In this document: in pieces, positions 1 to 7,489 of the stretch | Layout of the letters: every line of letters starts with the position of its first letter | Position numbering within the stretch: position 1 is the stretch's first letter | Assembly (NCBI GenBank): GCA_025934105.1 | Contig: JAICYS010000019.1 | Span: 1-39,977, forward strand | Length of the DNA stretch: 39,977 bases | Source of the DNA: Myxococcota bacterium | Lineage (GTDB): Bacteria > Myxococcota_A > Polyangia > Fen-1088 | Reading direction: 5' to 3' | Program-made: the position numbers and the translations under genes | Notes under the pieces: model-generated | Told to the model about the DNA's origin: nothing | Seen by the model: only the letters and a program-made list of their open reading frames with translations | The model's database searches: none

Positions 1-865
1 GCGAATGATACGTGATCGCGATCTGCCCCCGGTCCGGACCGGCCTCGACGATCTCGACCCGCGTGCCGAGCGCGCGGGTCAGGCGCAGGGCCAGATCGCG
101 CGCGCTGGTCGACGGACGGGCAGGGGAGGGCGCGACGCGCGCCGGGGCGGCCGTCTCCTGCCGCGCCTTGCGCACCATCTCCTCGACGCGCCGGACCGAG
201 AGCTCGGCGGAGACGATCCGCCGCGCCAGGCGTTCCATATCGGGCGCCGACTCGAGTCCCAGCAGCGCCCGGGCGTGGCCCATCGACAGCCGCCGCTCGG
301 CCAGCAACGCGCGCACCGGTTCGGGCAGCCGCAGCAGGCGCAACGAGTTGGCGACCGTGCTGCGGTCCTTGCCCACCCGCTCGGAGAGCTGCTCCTGGGT
401 GTAGCCGAACTCGGTCATGAGGCGCTGGTAACCAGCCGCTTCTTCCAGCGGGTTCAGGTCCTCGCGCTGCAGGTTTTCGACCAGGGCCATCTCGAAGGCC
501 CGCGTCGGGGCCACGTCGCGGACGACCGCGGGGACCTCGTGCAACCCCGCCCGTTGTGCCGCCCGCCAGCGCCGCTCGCCGGCGATCAGCTCGAAGCCGC
601 CGTCGGGGCGGGCGCGCACGATGAGCGGCTGGATGATCCCCTGCACGCGGATCGAGGCGGCCAGCTCCTCCAGCCGGGATTCGTCGAAGTGATGGCGCGG
701 CTGGCCCGGCGACGGGTGGATGTCCTCGATGGAGATGGTCCGGGCGCCGTCGCGCGGGACGGGCGCGGCCGCCGGAACCAGCGCCGGCGCCGACGACGGG
801 GCCGGCGCGCCCGGGATCAGCGCGGCCAGGCCCCGGCCGAGGGCGTTCCGCTTGGGGGCGCTCAC
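1..865 (-). CDS. parB: Chromosome-partitioning protein ParB (C-terminus off the window)
   Basis: ParB is the CTP-dependent clamp that loads at parS and works with ParA to segregate the chromosome. The N-terminus reads RNALGRGLAALIPG, the usual opening of chromosomal ParB. The CTP-binding core follows with IRVQGIIQPLIVR and the GERRWRAA box near residues 87-94, then the helix-turn-helix region with VENLQREDLNPLEEA and YTQEQLSERVGKDRSTV. The GTG start overlaps the parA stop as GTGA (862-865), so the two are translationally coupled. The reading frame is still open at base 1 after about 288 codons, where the conserved C-terminal dimerisation end should begin, so probably only some 10-20 residues are missing. 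No parS-like palindrome was found in the window. Confidence 0.95.
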   Translation of the reverse strand, partial: MSAPKRNALGRGLAALIPGAPAPSSAPALVPAAAPVPRDGARTISIEDIHPSPGQPRHHFDESRLEELAASIRVQGIIQPLIVRARPDGGFELIAGERRWRAAQRAGLHEVPAVVRDVAPTRAFEMALVENLQREDLNPLEEAAGYQRLMTEFGYTQEQLSERVGKDRSTVANSLRLLRLPEPVRALLAERRLSMGHARALLGLESAPDMERLARRIVSAELSVRRVEEMVRKARQETAAPARVAPSPARPSTSARDLALRLTRALGTRVEIVEAGPDRGQIAITYHS

Positions 866-1662
866 CGGGACACCGCCGCGGCCAGCCGCCGGTCCTGTCC
901 GCTGCGCGCCAGCAGCTCGCGGGCGAGATCGAGATAGCTCTTGGCTCCCTTGGACGCGATGTCGTACAGCAAGATCGGCTTTCCGAACGAGGGCGCCTCC
1001 GACAGGCGCACGTTGCGGGGGATGGTGGTCGCAAAGACCTTCGGACCGAAGTGCGTGCGCACCTCGCCGGCGACCTGTTCGGTCAGGTTCTGCCGCGAAT
1101 CGACCATGCAGAGGACGATGCCTTCGATCTCCAGCCCGGGGTTCAGCGCCTCGCCGACCAGCTGGATGGTCCGCTGGAGGGCGGACAGCCCCTCGAGCGC
1201 GTAGTACTCGCACTGCAGGGGCACCAGCACGGCATCCGCGGCGCAGAGCGCGTTCAGCGTCAGCAGGCCCAGCGACGGGGGCGTGTCGATGAGGACGAAG
1301 TCGTAGCGTTCGGCGGCGGCGCGCACGGGCCCGCGGAGCTGTCGCTCGCGGTCGGCCACCGGCACCAGCTCGATCTCGGCGCCGGCCAGATCGCCGTCGG
1401 CCGGGACCAGCTCCAGGTGAGGGAGCTCGGTCTTGCGCACCGTTTCGTCGAGGGTCGCTTGCCCCAGCAAAAGATCGTAGACGCTGGGCCCGCTGGTCTG
1501 GTCGCGGACGTGGCCCAGGCCCGAACTGGCGTTTCCCTGAGGGTCGATGTCGACCAGCAGCACGCGCTTTTCGGCCGCAGCCAGGGAGGCCGCCAGGTTG
1601 ACGGCCGTCGTGGTCTTCCCGACGCCGCCCTTCTGGTTTGCAACCGCGATGACCCTTCCCAT
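862..1662 (-). CDS. parA: Chromosome-partitioning ATPase ParA (Soj)
   Basis: ParA is a deviant-Walker ATPase that binds DNA non-specifically as an ATP dimer and is released by ParB. The 266-residue product starts MGRVIAVANQKGGVGKTT, with the deviant Walker A lysines at residues 11 and 16, followed by LLVDIDPQGN and DFVLIDTPPSLG (Walker B). The C-terminal end carries the family segment TTIPRNVRLSEAPSFGKPI. The frame is open about 63 codons further upstream, but ATG at 1662 gives exactly the family N-terminus. No strong Shine-Dalgarno is visible. The gene overlaps parB by four bases. A promoter-like element 1839-1866 would give a leader of roughly 170 bases. Confidence 0.96.
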   Translation of the reverse strand: MGRVIAVANQKGGVGKTTTAVNLAASLAAAEKRVLLVDIDPQGNASSGLGHVRDQTSGPSVYDLLLGQATLDETVRKTELPHLELVPADGDLAGAEIELVPVADRERQLRGPVRAAAERYDFVLIDTPPSLGLLTLNALCAADAVLVPLQCEYYALEGLSALQRTIQLVGEALNPGLEIEGIVLCMVDSRQNLTEQVAGEVRTHFGPKVFATTIPRNVRLSEAPSFGKPILLYDIASKGAKSYLDLARELLARSGQDRRLAAAVSR

Positions 1663-1818
1663 CCTGTGTTTCCGGGCTGCCCGGGTATTAAGCACGCTAA
1701 CCCGGGGCGGGCCAATCTCGAAATGATCGGCCTCGAGTCCTGCGAGGTTTCTGGAACGTCCCGCGAGGCCCGCGCGCCGGCAAAGCCCGGCTCCAGAAGT
1801 GGCGCGATGGAAGGAAAG

Positions 1819-1848
1819 TTGACGGCATGTATGGCTGGGTAATAGTAA
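1819..1848 (+). promoter_or_regulatory. Candidate sigma70-type promoter for the small gene at 1893
   Basis: TTGACG (1819-1824) is a good -35 box. The -10 is ambiguous: TAATAG at 15 bases spacing or TAGTAA (1843-1848) at 18 bases. The A/T-rich stretch is conspicuous in this GC-rich sequence and lies about 45 bases upstream of the ATG at 1893. Confidence 0.42.
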
Positions 1849-1866
1849 CACCTACATGTCGGTCAA
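1839..1866 (-). promoter_or_regulatory. Candidate sigma70-type promoter reading toward parA
   Basis: On the minus strand, TTGACC (1866-1861) is a five-of-six match to the -35 box. After 16 bases it is followed by TATTAC (1844-1839), a four-of-six -10 box. It faces parA and shares its -10 region with the plus-strand candidate. This is inferred from sequence only. Confidence 0.4.
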
Positions 1867-1892
1867 TCGCCGACAAGCCAAGGAGAATGAGC

Positions 1893-2072
1893 ATGAGCCG
1901 CTTCGTCGACCAGAAGACCTACCGCACCTTCGAAGAGTTCGAGCGCGAGGAGCTGCGACGCGACGGTTACTTCGAGTCCGTCGATCAGATGATGGACGAC
2001 GTGTTCGCGGGCGAGCTGGACTTCGACGGCGATCGCTCGCGGCGTGCCGGGCGAGCCGACGACGACGAGTAA
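1893..2072 (+). CDS. Small acidic protein of unknown function beside parA (59 aa)
   Basis: No family is recognised. The product starts MSRFVDQKTYRTFEEFEREE and is strongly charged, with acidic stretches DQMMDDVF and a C-terminal RADDDE; it looks soluble, with no signal or membrane segment. The start is chosen at the second of two in-frame ATGs (1887 and 1893), because AAGGAG at 1880-1885 is correctly spaced only for ATG 1893. The gene is divergent from parA and lies 29 bases upstream of the DsbA-like gene. The good ribosome-binding site, the promoter-like element and the coherent charge pattern support a real gene. A role in chromosome biology is possible only by proximity. Confidence 0.72.
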   Translation: MSRFVDQKTYRTFEEFEREELRRDGYFESVDQMMDDVFAGELDFDGDRSRRAGRADDDE

Positions 2073-2101
2073 CCTAGAGGGAAGTGCTATAAGCGGCGGT
2101 C

Positions 2102-3805
2102 ATGCCGCAGGACAATCCGCGAACGTCGCCCGCACCCGCCTGGACCGCCGCGATCTGGCCGCTCGTCACGGGGCTCGCCGTCGGGTTTCTGGTTGGCCGC
2201 GAAACAGCTGCCAGGGGCTCCGGCGGCACCACCGCCGCCGAGAGCGCCGCCGCCGACAAGCCCAGCGAGACCGTTCCCGCCGGCACCAAGATGCCGGCCA
2301 AGATCTACAAGTCCGAAAAGGACTTCCCCGCGGGGTGGACGAAGGAAGCCGATCTGGCCTCGGTCACCGGCGTCAGCTTCGCCGGGCTGACCCCGGCGCA
2401 GAAGGTGACCGCCCTGCAGGCGCTGAACGAGCGCGACTGCGAGTGCGGCTGCGGCATGGGGAAGATCGCCGGCTGCCTGAAGAAGGATCCCAACTGCCCG
2501 CGCAGCCCCAACCTGGCGCGCCTGGCCATCGACATGGCCAAGCAGGGCAAGGGGCTGGGCGAGATCCTGGCCGCCATCGACGAAAAGCAGAAGCCGGTCG
2601 CGCCGTCGAACAACGACAACGCGCCCTCGGGCGGGAACCAAAAGGTCGTCCCGTTCGCGCACGACCTGCGTCGCGGCCCCAAGGCCAGCAAGGTCACGAT
2701 CGTCGAGTTCAGCGACTTTCAGTGCCCGTTCTGCAAGCGCGCCGAGCCGACGGTGAAGGCCCTGCTCGACAAGTACGGCAAGGACGTCGCGCTGGTCTGG
2801 ATGAACCAGCCGCTGCCGTTCCACGACCACGCGATGGACGCGGCCACCGCGTTCCAGGCCGCCGCCCGGCAGGGCGCCGACAAGGCCTGGAAGCTGCACG
2901 ACAAGATGTACGAGAACAACACGGCGCTCACCCGCGCCGACATCGAGAAGTACGCGGGCGAGGTGGGCCTGAACGTCGCCAAGCTGAAGAAGGACTGGGA
3001 CGACCCCAAGATCAAGGCCGAGGTCGAACAAGATCAGAAGGTCGCCGGGCAGGTGGGTGCCACCGGAACGCCCACCTTCTTCATCGACGGACGGCAGATC
3101 GTCGGCGCCCAGGAGCAGTCGGCGTTCGAAAAGATCATCGACGAGGAGATCAAAGCGGCTGACGCGCTGATCAAGAAGGGGACGCCGCTCAAGGACGTCT
3201 ACACCAAGCGCATCGAGACCGCGGCGGCGGCGGCGCCGCCGCCCAGCGCGCCCGCGGCGGCGGCCGGCGACAGCAACGACAAGTACGACGTCAAGGTGGG
3301 CGACGCGCCCGCGAAGGGGCCCGCCTCCGCGCCGGTCACGGTGGTCGCGTTCAGCGACTTCCAGTGCCCGTTTTGCGGCCGCGCCGTGCCGGTGGTCCGC
3401 CAGATCGAGAGCGAGTACGGCGGGAAGGTGCGGATCGTCTTCAAGCAGTTCCCGCTGCCCTTCCACGACAAGGCTCACCTGGCCGCCGAGGCGGCGCTGG
3501 CCGCGCACGAGCAGGGCAAGTTCTGGCAGATGCACGACAAGCTGTTCGCCAACCAGCAGGCGCTGGACCGGGCGTCGCTGGAGAAGTACGCCCAGGAGCT
3601 GGGCCTCGACATGACCAAGTTCCGCGCCGCGCTGGACTCCGGCAAGTTCAGGGACAAGGTCGACGCCGAGGACCGCGAAGGCGCCGCCGTGGGCGTCACC
3701 GGCACGCCCACGTTCTTCGTCAACGGCACGCGCATCGTGGGCGCGCAGCCGATCGACGCCTTCAAGGCCGTCATCGACAAAGAGCTGAAGGCCAAGAAGG
3801 GGTAG
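2102..3805 (+). CDS. Membrane-anchored tandem DsbA-type thioredoxin protein
   Basis: This 567-residue protein has a likely N-terminal membrane anchor (about residues 15-32, AAIWPLVTGLAVGFLVG), so its body should lie in the periplasm. A cysteine-rich segment follows (Cys113, 115, 117, 125, 132; DCECGCGMG). Two thioredoxin_4/DsbA-like domains come next: the first has FSDFQCPFCKR with Cys208/Cys211, the second FSDFQCPFCGR with Cys422/Cys425. Each has its own cis-proline loop, GATGTPTFFIDG and GVTGTPTFFVNG. An Ala/Pro-rich linker (about residues 378-393) separates them. Both CPFC sites are intact, so both domains could be redox active in thiol-disulphide exchange. The two domains plainly arose by duplication. 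Substrates are unknown. The gene converges on the histidine kinase at 3836. Confidence 0.88.
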   Translation: MPQDNPRTSPAPAWTAAIWPLVTGLAVGFLVGRETAARGSGGTTAAESAAADKPSETVPAGTKMPAKIYKSEKDFPAGWTKEADLASVTGVSFAGLTPAQKVTALQALNERDCECGCGMGKIAGCLKKDPNCPRSPNLARLAIDMAKQGKGLGEILAAIDEKQKPVAPSNNDNAPSGGNQKVVPFAHDLRRGPKASKVTIVEFSDFQCPFCKRAEPTVKALLDKYGKDVALVWMNQPLPFHDHAMDAATAFQAAARQGADKAWKLHDKMYENNTALTRADIEKYAGEVGLNVAKLKKDWDDPKIKAEVEQDQKVAGQVGATGTPTFFIDGRQIVGAQEQSAFEKIIDEEIKAADALIKKGTPLKDVYTKRIETAAAAAPPPSAPAAAAGDSNDKYDVKVGDAPAKGPASAPVTVVAFSDFQCPFCGRAVPVVRQIESEYGGKVRIVFKQFPLPFHDKAHLAAEAALAAHEQGKFWQMHDKLFANQQALDRASLEKYAQELGLDMTKFRAALDSGKFRDKVDAEDREGAAVGVTGTPTFFVNGTRIVGAQPIDAFKAVIDKELKAKKG

Positions 3806-3835
3806 GGCCGGTCGGGCGCGCCCCTGCGCGTTCCG

Positions 3836-5182
3836 TCAGCCGCTCTGGTCGCGGCCGCCGTCGTCGGCCGGCAGCGTGAAACGAAAGGTGCAGCCGCGGC
3901 CGGGCGTGGACTCCACGGTCAGCGACCCGCCGTGCGCTTCGACGAGCGCGCGCGAGATGTACAGGCCCAGGCCCTTGCCGGGCAGCGCGACGTCCCGGCC
4001 GCGGCGATAGGGCTGAAAGACCTCGTCGATCTCGTCTGCGGGGATCCCGGGTCCTTCGTCCGAAACCGTGACGGCGATGGTTCGGCCGCGCCGGTCCGTC
4101 GACATCCGGATGGTGCCTCCGGCCGGCGTGAACTTGATCGCGTTCCCCAGGAGGTTGCCGAGGACCCGGAACACCCGCTCGGCGTCGCAGTAGACCAGGA
4201 GCGGCCGGTCCGGCAGGTCGCAAACCAGGCGAAGCGACTTGGCCGACGCGAGAGGTTCCGCCATCTCGCAGGACTTCTCGATCAGCATCCGCGCGTCGAC
4301 GGTCCGCCGGCGCAGCACCAGTCGGCCGGCGTGCACGCTGGCCAGGTCGGACAGCTCGATGACGAGGTGTCGCATCCGCTCGGCGGCTTCCGCGATCCGT
4401 CCGAGGGCGTTCCGCACCTGTTCGGCGGGGAGCTCTCCCGGCCAGTTCAGCGCGGCGTCTGCCCGCAGCTTGATGCCCGCCACCAACCCGCCCAGGTCAT
4501 GTGAGACGCTGGCCAGCACGTCGTCGCGCATGCGAGAGGCCAGCCGCGCCTCTTCGTAAAGGCGCGCGTTGTCGAGCGTGAGCGCCGCCCGGAGCGCCAC
4601 CTGCTTGCCGAATTCCAGCTCGGCGGCGCCCAGCCGGCGATTCGAGACCGAGGTCGCCGCCCATAGCAGCGCGGAGAGCTCCCCGCGGACCACGACCGGG
4701 ACGCATAGGCAGGAACGAACGTCGTCCTTTTTCGGCCGTGCGGTCGTCCCCGGCGCCCGCAGCTCCTCGCGAAGGACCGCCCGGCGGGAGGCCAGAACGG
4801 CGGCGCGGATGCTGTCGCCTGTCCGGTGCTGGTCCAGGTCCGCGGCCGTCCGCATCCGGGGCGCCGCGTTTTGGCTGGTGACGTGTGCCATGGCGAGCTG
4901 CTCGGGCGTGCCCTCGGCGTCCAGCATCTCGATGGCGCACCAGTCGGCCAGCGTCGGCACCAGCATCCGGGGCAGTCTGGCCAGCACGTCGTCGTTCAGC
5001 GCGGACGCCAGCGTCAGGCTGACCTCGGACAAGAGGGCTTCGCGCCGCAGGGCGGCCTGCAGCTCCACGGCCAGGTGAGCCGAGCGATCGGCGTTTTCGT
5101 GTTCGCGAAGCGCGGCGACCAGCAGCTTCTCGTTCGCGTCCTTCAGATCGCTGGAGGTCCCAGTCTCATCCGGGTTTGGCAA
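3836..5182 (-). CDS. Soluble GAF-domain sensor histidine kinase
   Basis: A short coiled N-terminus (DLKDANEKLLVAALREHE) leads into a GAF domain (about residues 60-210, with CLCVPVVVRGELSALLWAA), then a HisKA helix with the phosphoacceptor at His228 in SVSHDLGGLVAG, then a full HATPase domain: N box NLLGNAIKFTPAGG, G1 DEGPGIP, G2 GKGLGLYIS. There is no membrane segment, so it should sense a cytoplasmic signal. The usual N/T-P after the H-box is replaced by GG. The frame is open to 5401, but TTG at 5182 has GGGGAG ten bases upstream and starts just before the conserved coil; the start is therefore inferred. It is divergent from the KaiC-like pair at 5298-7449, with which it probably signals. 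No response regulator is adjacent. Confidence 0.88.
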   Translation of the reverse strand: MPNPDETGTSSDLKDANEKLLVAALREHENADRSAHLAVELQAALRREALLSEVSLTLASALNDDVLARLPRMLVPTLADWCAIEMLDAEGTPEQLAMAHVTSQNAAPRMRTAADLDQHRTGDSIRAAVLASRRAVLREELRAPGTTARPKKDDVRSCLCVPVVVRGELSALLWAATSVSNRRLGAAELEFGKQVALRAALTLDNARLYEEARLASRMRDDVLASVSHDLGGLVAGIKLRADAALNWPGELPAEQVRNALGRIAEAAERMRHLVIELSDLASVHAGRLVLRRRTVDARMLIEKSCEMAEPLASAKSLRLVCDLPDRPLLVYCDAERVFRVLGNLLGNAIKFTPAGGTIRMSTDRRGRTIAVTVSDEGPGIPADEIDEVFQPYRRGRDVALPGKGLGLYISRALVEAHGGSLTVESTPGRGCTFRFTLPADDGGRDQSG

Positions 5183-5297
5183 GCGCGTTTGTCTCCCCGC
5201 CCAATCCCCAGGGGCAGCCGATGTACACGTCCGATTTGACCCGCGAAACGATACCGGACTCAAGACGCTTGCGCGATCGAGTTGACGCCTGATAGTT

Positions 5298-5756
5298 GTG
5301 TCTTCATTGGCCGCCCTCTCTGAACGGCTCCTGGCGCGGCGCCTGGTGCTGGACGGTGCCCAGGGTCCCGATGACCTCGACGGCGGGATCCGTGCTGCCA
5401 ATCAGGTGCTCGAGCGGTTGCGGAGCGTGACGGTGCCGCTCATCGGCGCCAGCGGGTATGCGGCGCTGCTTGGCCGCAGCCTGGCGCTGGCCCAGCCAGG
5501 CGCCCGTTGCCTGGAGGCGGTTCCGTCTGCCGAGGGCGGCCGCGTTGCGCTGGCCGGTTCCGGACCGGGAACGCAGCCGCCGGAGCCGGCAGAGGTGCGC
5601 GAGGCCGCCATCGCCGTGGTGGCATCGGTCATTTCGTTGCTGGTGACGTTCATCGGGGAGGACCTGACCCGGCGCGCCCTTCAGCGCGGATGGCCCGATC
5701 TGGAGTTCACGACGCACGCGAGCGACGACGATCAAGAGGAGACGTCGGATGAGTAA
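5298..5756 (+). CDS. Uncharacterised 152-aa protein coupled to the KaiC-like ATPase
   Basis: No named family is recognised with certainty. The protein has a charged N-terminal helix region (SSLAALSERLLARRL), a central hydrophobic stretch (VTVPLIGASGYAALLGRSL), a helix AIAVVASVISLLVTFIGEDL followed by TRRALQRGWPDLEF, and an acidic tail (DDDQEETSDE). The hydrophobic helices look amphipathic rather than clearly membrane-spanning. Its stop lies inside the next gene: ATG of the KaiC-like gene is at 5749 and this stop is at 5754-5756, an eight-base overlap that implies coupled translation and probably a physical partnership. The GTG start at 5298 has no clear Shine-Dalgarno; TTG at 5307 is an alternative. 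Confidence 0.75.
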   Translation: MSSLAALSERLLARRLVLDGAQGPDDLDGGIRAANQVLERLRSVTVPLIGASGYAALLGRSLALAQPGARCLEAVPSAEGGRVALAGSGPGTQPPEPAEVREAAIAVVASVISLLVTFIGEDLTRRALQRGWPDLEFTTHASDDDQEETSDE

Positions 5757-7449
5757 AGTAGGACCAACGATCAACAAACTCGCCACCGGCGTCGGGGGTC
5801 TCGACGAAGTGTTGGGCGGTGGGCTTCCGGAGTATTCGTTCAATCTGGTCGCGGGCGCGCCGGGCGCGGGCAAAACGACGCTGGTGCATCAGTTGATGTT
5901 CGCCAACGCCTCGCCCGAGCGGCCGGCCATCTACTTCACGGTGCTGGGCGAGCCGGCGCTCAAGATGCTTCGCTACCAGCAACAGCTGACGTTCTTCGAC
6001 GCCGACAAGATCGGCGCGGCCATCCGGTTCATCGACCTCAGCCCCATCGTCGTCGACGGGGATCTGGGCAAGGTGCTGGAGGCCATCATCGCGGAGGTGA
6101 ACGCCAGCCATCCCGCCATGGTGGTCGTCGATTCGTTTCGGGCGGTCGTGCGCGAGCACCGGCACCGCTCGGAGCAGGGACTGGATCTGCAGACCTTCCT
6201 GCAGCGGCTGGCCCTCCACCTCACGAGCTGGCAGGCCACGACCTTCCTGGTCGGCGAGTATCAGGAAGACGAGATCAAGGACAACCCGGTGTTCACGATC
6301 GCCGACGGCATCCTGTGGCTGTCGCAGAACCGCGATCGCAACTCGATCGTCCGCAAGCTGCAGGTGATGAAGATGCGCGGGACCGCGCCGATGCCCGGGC
6401 TGCACACCTTCCGGCTGGGCGTCGACGGGGCGCAGGTGTTCCCGCGCATCCAATCGCGCCTGGCCTCCGACCGCCGCAAGCTCGCGCGAGACCGGCTCAC
6501 CATTGGCGTCGCCGAGCTGGACCAGATGATGGGCGGCGGGATTCCGGCGGGGGACGCCACACTGGTGAGTGGTCCGTCCGGGACCGGAAAGACCGTGCTT
6601 TGCACGCAGTTCGTCAGCGAGGGCGTCAAGAACGGCGAGCGCGCGGTGCTGGCCCTCTTCGAGGAACACCCGCAAGACTACGTCGACCGGGCGCGCGAGC
6701 TGGGATTCAACCTGGCCGAGATGGTCGCGGCGGGCGACTTGCGGGTGGTCTACCTCCGGACGCTCGACCTGTCGGCGGACGAGATCCTGCAGGAGATCCA
6801 GCAAGCGGTTGCCGAGGTGGGCGCGCGGCGTCTGGTCATCGACTCGCTCAACGGCTTCGAGATCGCGCTGGCGCCGACCTTCCGCGAGGATTTTCAGGAG
6901 TCGCTCTACCGCATGGTCACGGGGCTGAGCGGCGGCGGGGTCACGATCTTGATGACCGTCGAGGTGGCGGAGAGCTTTCAGCATCTCTCGTTCAGTCCGC
7001 ACACCATCTCGTTCCTCTCGCAGAACATCGTCTTCTTGCGGTTCATCGAACTCGAAGGACGGCTGGAGAAGGTGCTGGTCATCGTCAAGATGCGCCGCAG
7101 CGCCTATCACTCCGAGATGCGCCGTTACACCATCACCTCTCACGGGCTGGTCCTTGGCGAGGCGCTGGCGGGTTATGAAGGGATCCTGACCGGCGTGCCC
7201 AAGGTGAGGACCGAGGCCCAATTGGCGGGCGACCGGCGCGAACAGCGGCTTCTTCCCGGCCTCGTCGAGCGCGAGACGACGGTGCTCGAGCGGTTGCGGC
7301 GGGCCGGCGAGGCAACGGCCCAGACCCTGGCGGCGGCGGGCGGCCTGACGACCGACGAGGCCACCAGCGCGCTCGCCCGGCTCGAAGCCCTCGGCCTGGC
7401 GGTGCGAGCCGACGGCCGCGATGGCGGCCTCTACAGGCCGAAGCTCTGA
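5749..7449 (+). CDS. KaiC-like double RecA-domain ATPase with winged-helix-like tail
   Basis: The 566-residue protein has two KaiC/RadA RecA folds. Walker A motifs are AGAPGAGKTT (residues 35-44) and GPSGTGKT (about 275-282). The second domain has the tandem catalytic glutamates (FEEHPQD, near residue 303). In the first, the equivalent position reads TVLGEPALK, so the EE pair is absent. In the second domain the region matching the cyanobacterial KaiC phosphosites reads HTISFLSQ, aligning Ser421 with KaiC Ser431 and Phe422 with Thr432. A C-terminal extension of about 80 residues ends AGGLTTDEATSALARLEALG and resembles a winged-helix module. No kaiA or kaiB is nearby, so circadian timing should not be assumed; a signalling ATPase role with the divergent histidine kinase is an inference. 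Confidence 0.9.
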   Translation: MSKVGPTINKLATGVGGLDEVLGGGLPEYSFNLVAGAPGAGKTTLVHQLMFANASPERPAIYFTVLGEPALKMLRYQQQLTFFDADKIGAAIRFIDLSPIVVDGDLGKVLEAIIAEVNASHPAMVVVDSFRAVVREHRHRSEQGLDLQTFLQRLALHLTSWQATTFLVGEYQEDEIKDNPVFTIADGILWLSQNRDRNSIVRKLQVMKMRGTAPMPGLHTFRLGVDGAQVFPRIQSRLASDRRKLARDRLTIGVAELDQMMGGGIPAGDATLVSGPSGTGKTVLCTQFVSEGVKNGERAVLALFEEHPQDYVDRARELGFNLAEMVAAGDLRVVYLRTLDLSADEILQEIQQAVAEVGARRLVIDSLNGFEIALAPTFREDFQESLYRMVTGLSGGGVTILMTVEVAESFQHLSFSPHTISFLSQNIVFLRFIELEGRLEKVLVIVKMRRSAYHSEMRRYTITSHGLVLGEALAGYEGILTGVPKVRTEAQLAGDRREQRLLPGLVERETTVLERLRRAGEATAQTLAAAGGLTTDEATSALARLEALGLAVRADGRDGGLYRPKL

Positions 7450-7489
7450 CGGCCCGGGCACGCCCGACCCGCGAGCCGACGGCGGTGCA

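Noticed and set aside
1-1700. parS centromere site near parAB
   Set aside because: No 14-16 bp palindrome resembling the parS consensus was found on reading; absence elsewhere in the window was judged only by eye.
3813-3826. Terminator at the palindrome GGGCGCGCCC between DsbA-like and kinase genes
   Set aside because: No loop and no T-tract; likely chance in GC-rich sequence.
2044-4223. Long Arg/Gly/Ala-rich open frames overlapping the DsbA and kinase genes
   Set aside because: Typical high-GC shadow frames without motifs, starts or ribosome-binding sites.
5749-7449. Circadian clock kaiABC locus
   Set aside because: No kaiA or kaiB nearby, and key KaiC residues differ; KaiC-like ATPases are widespread in non-clock bacteria.
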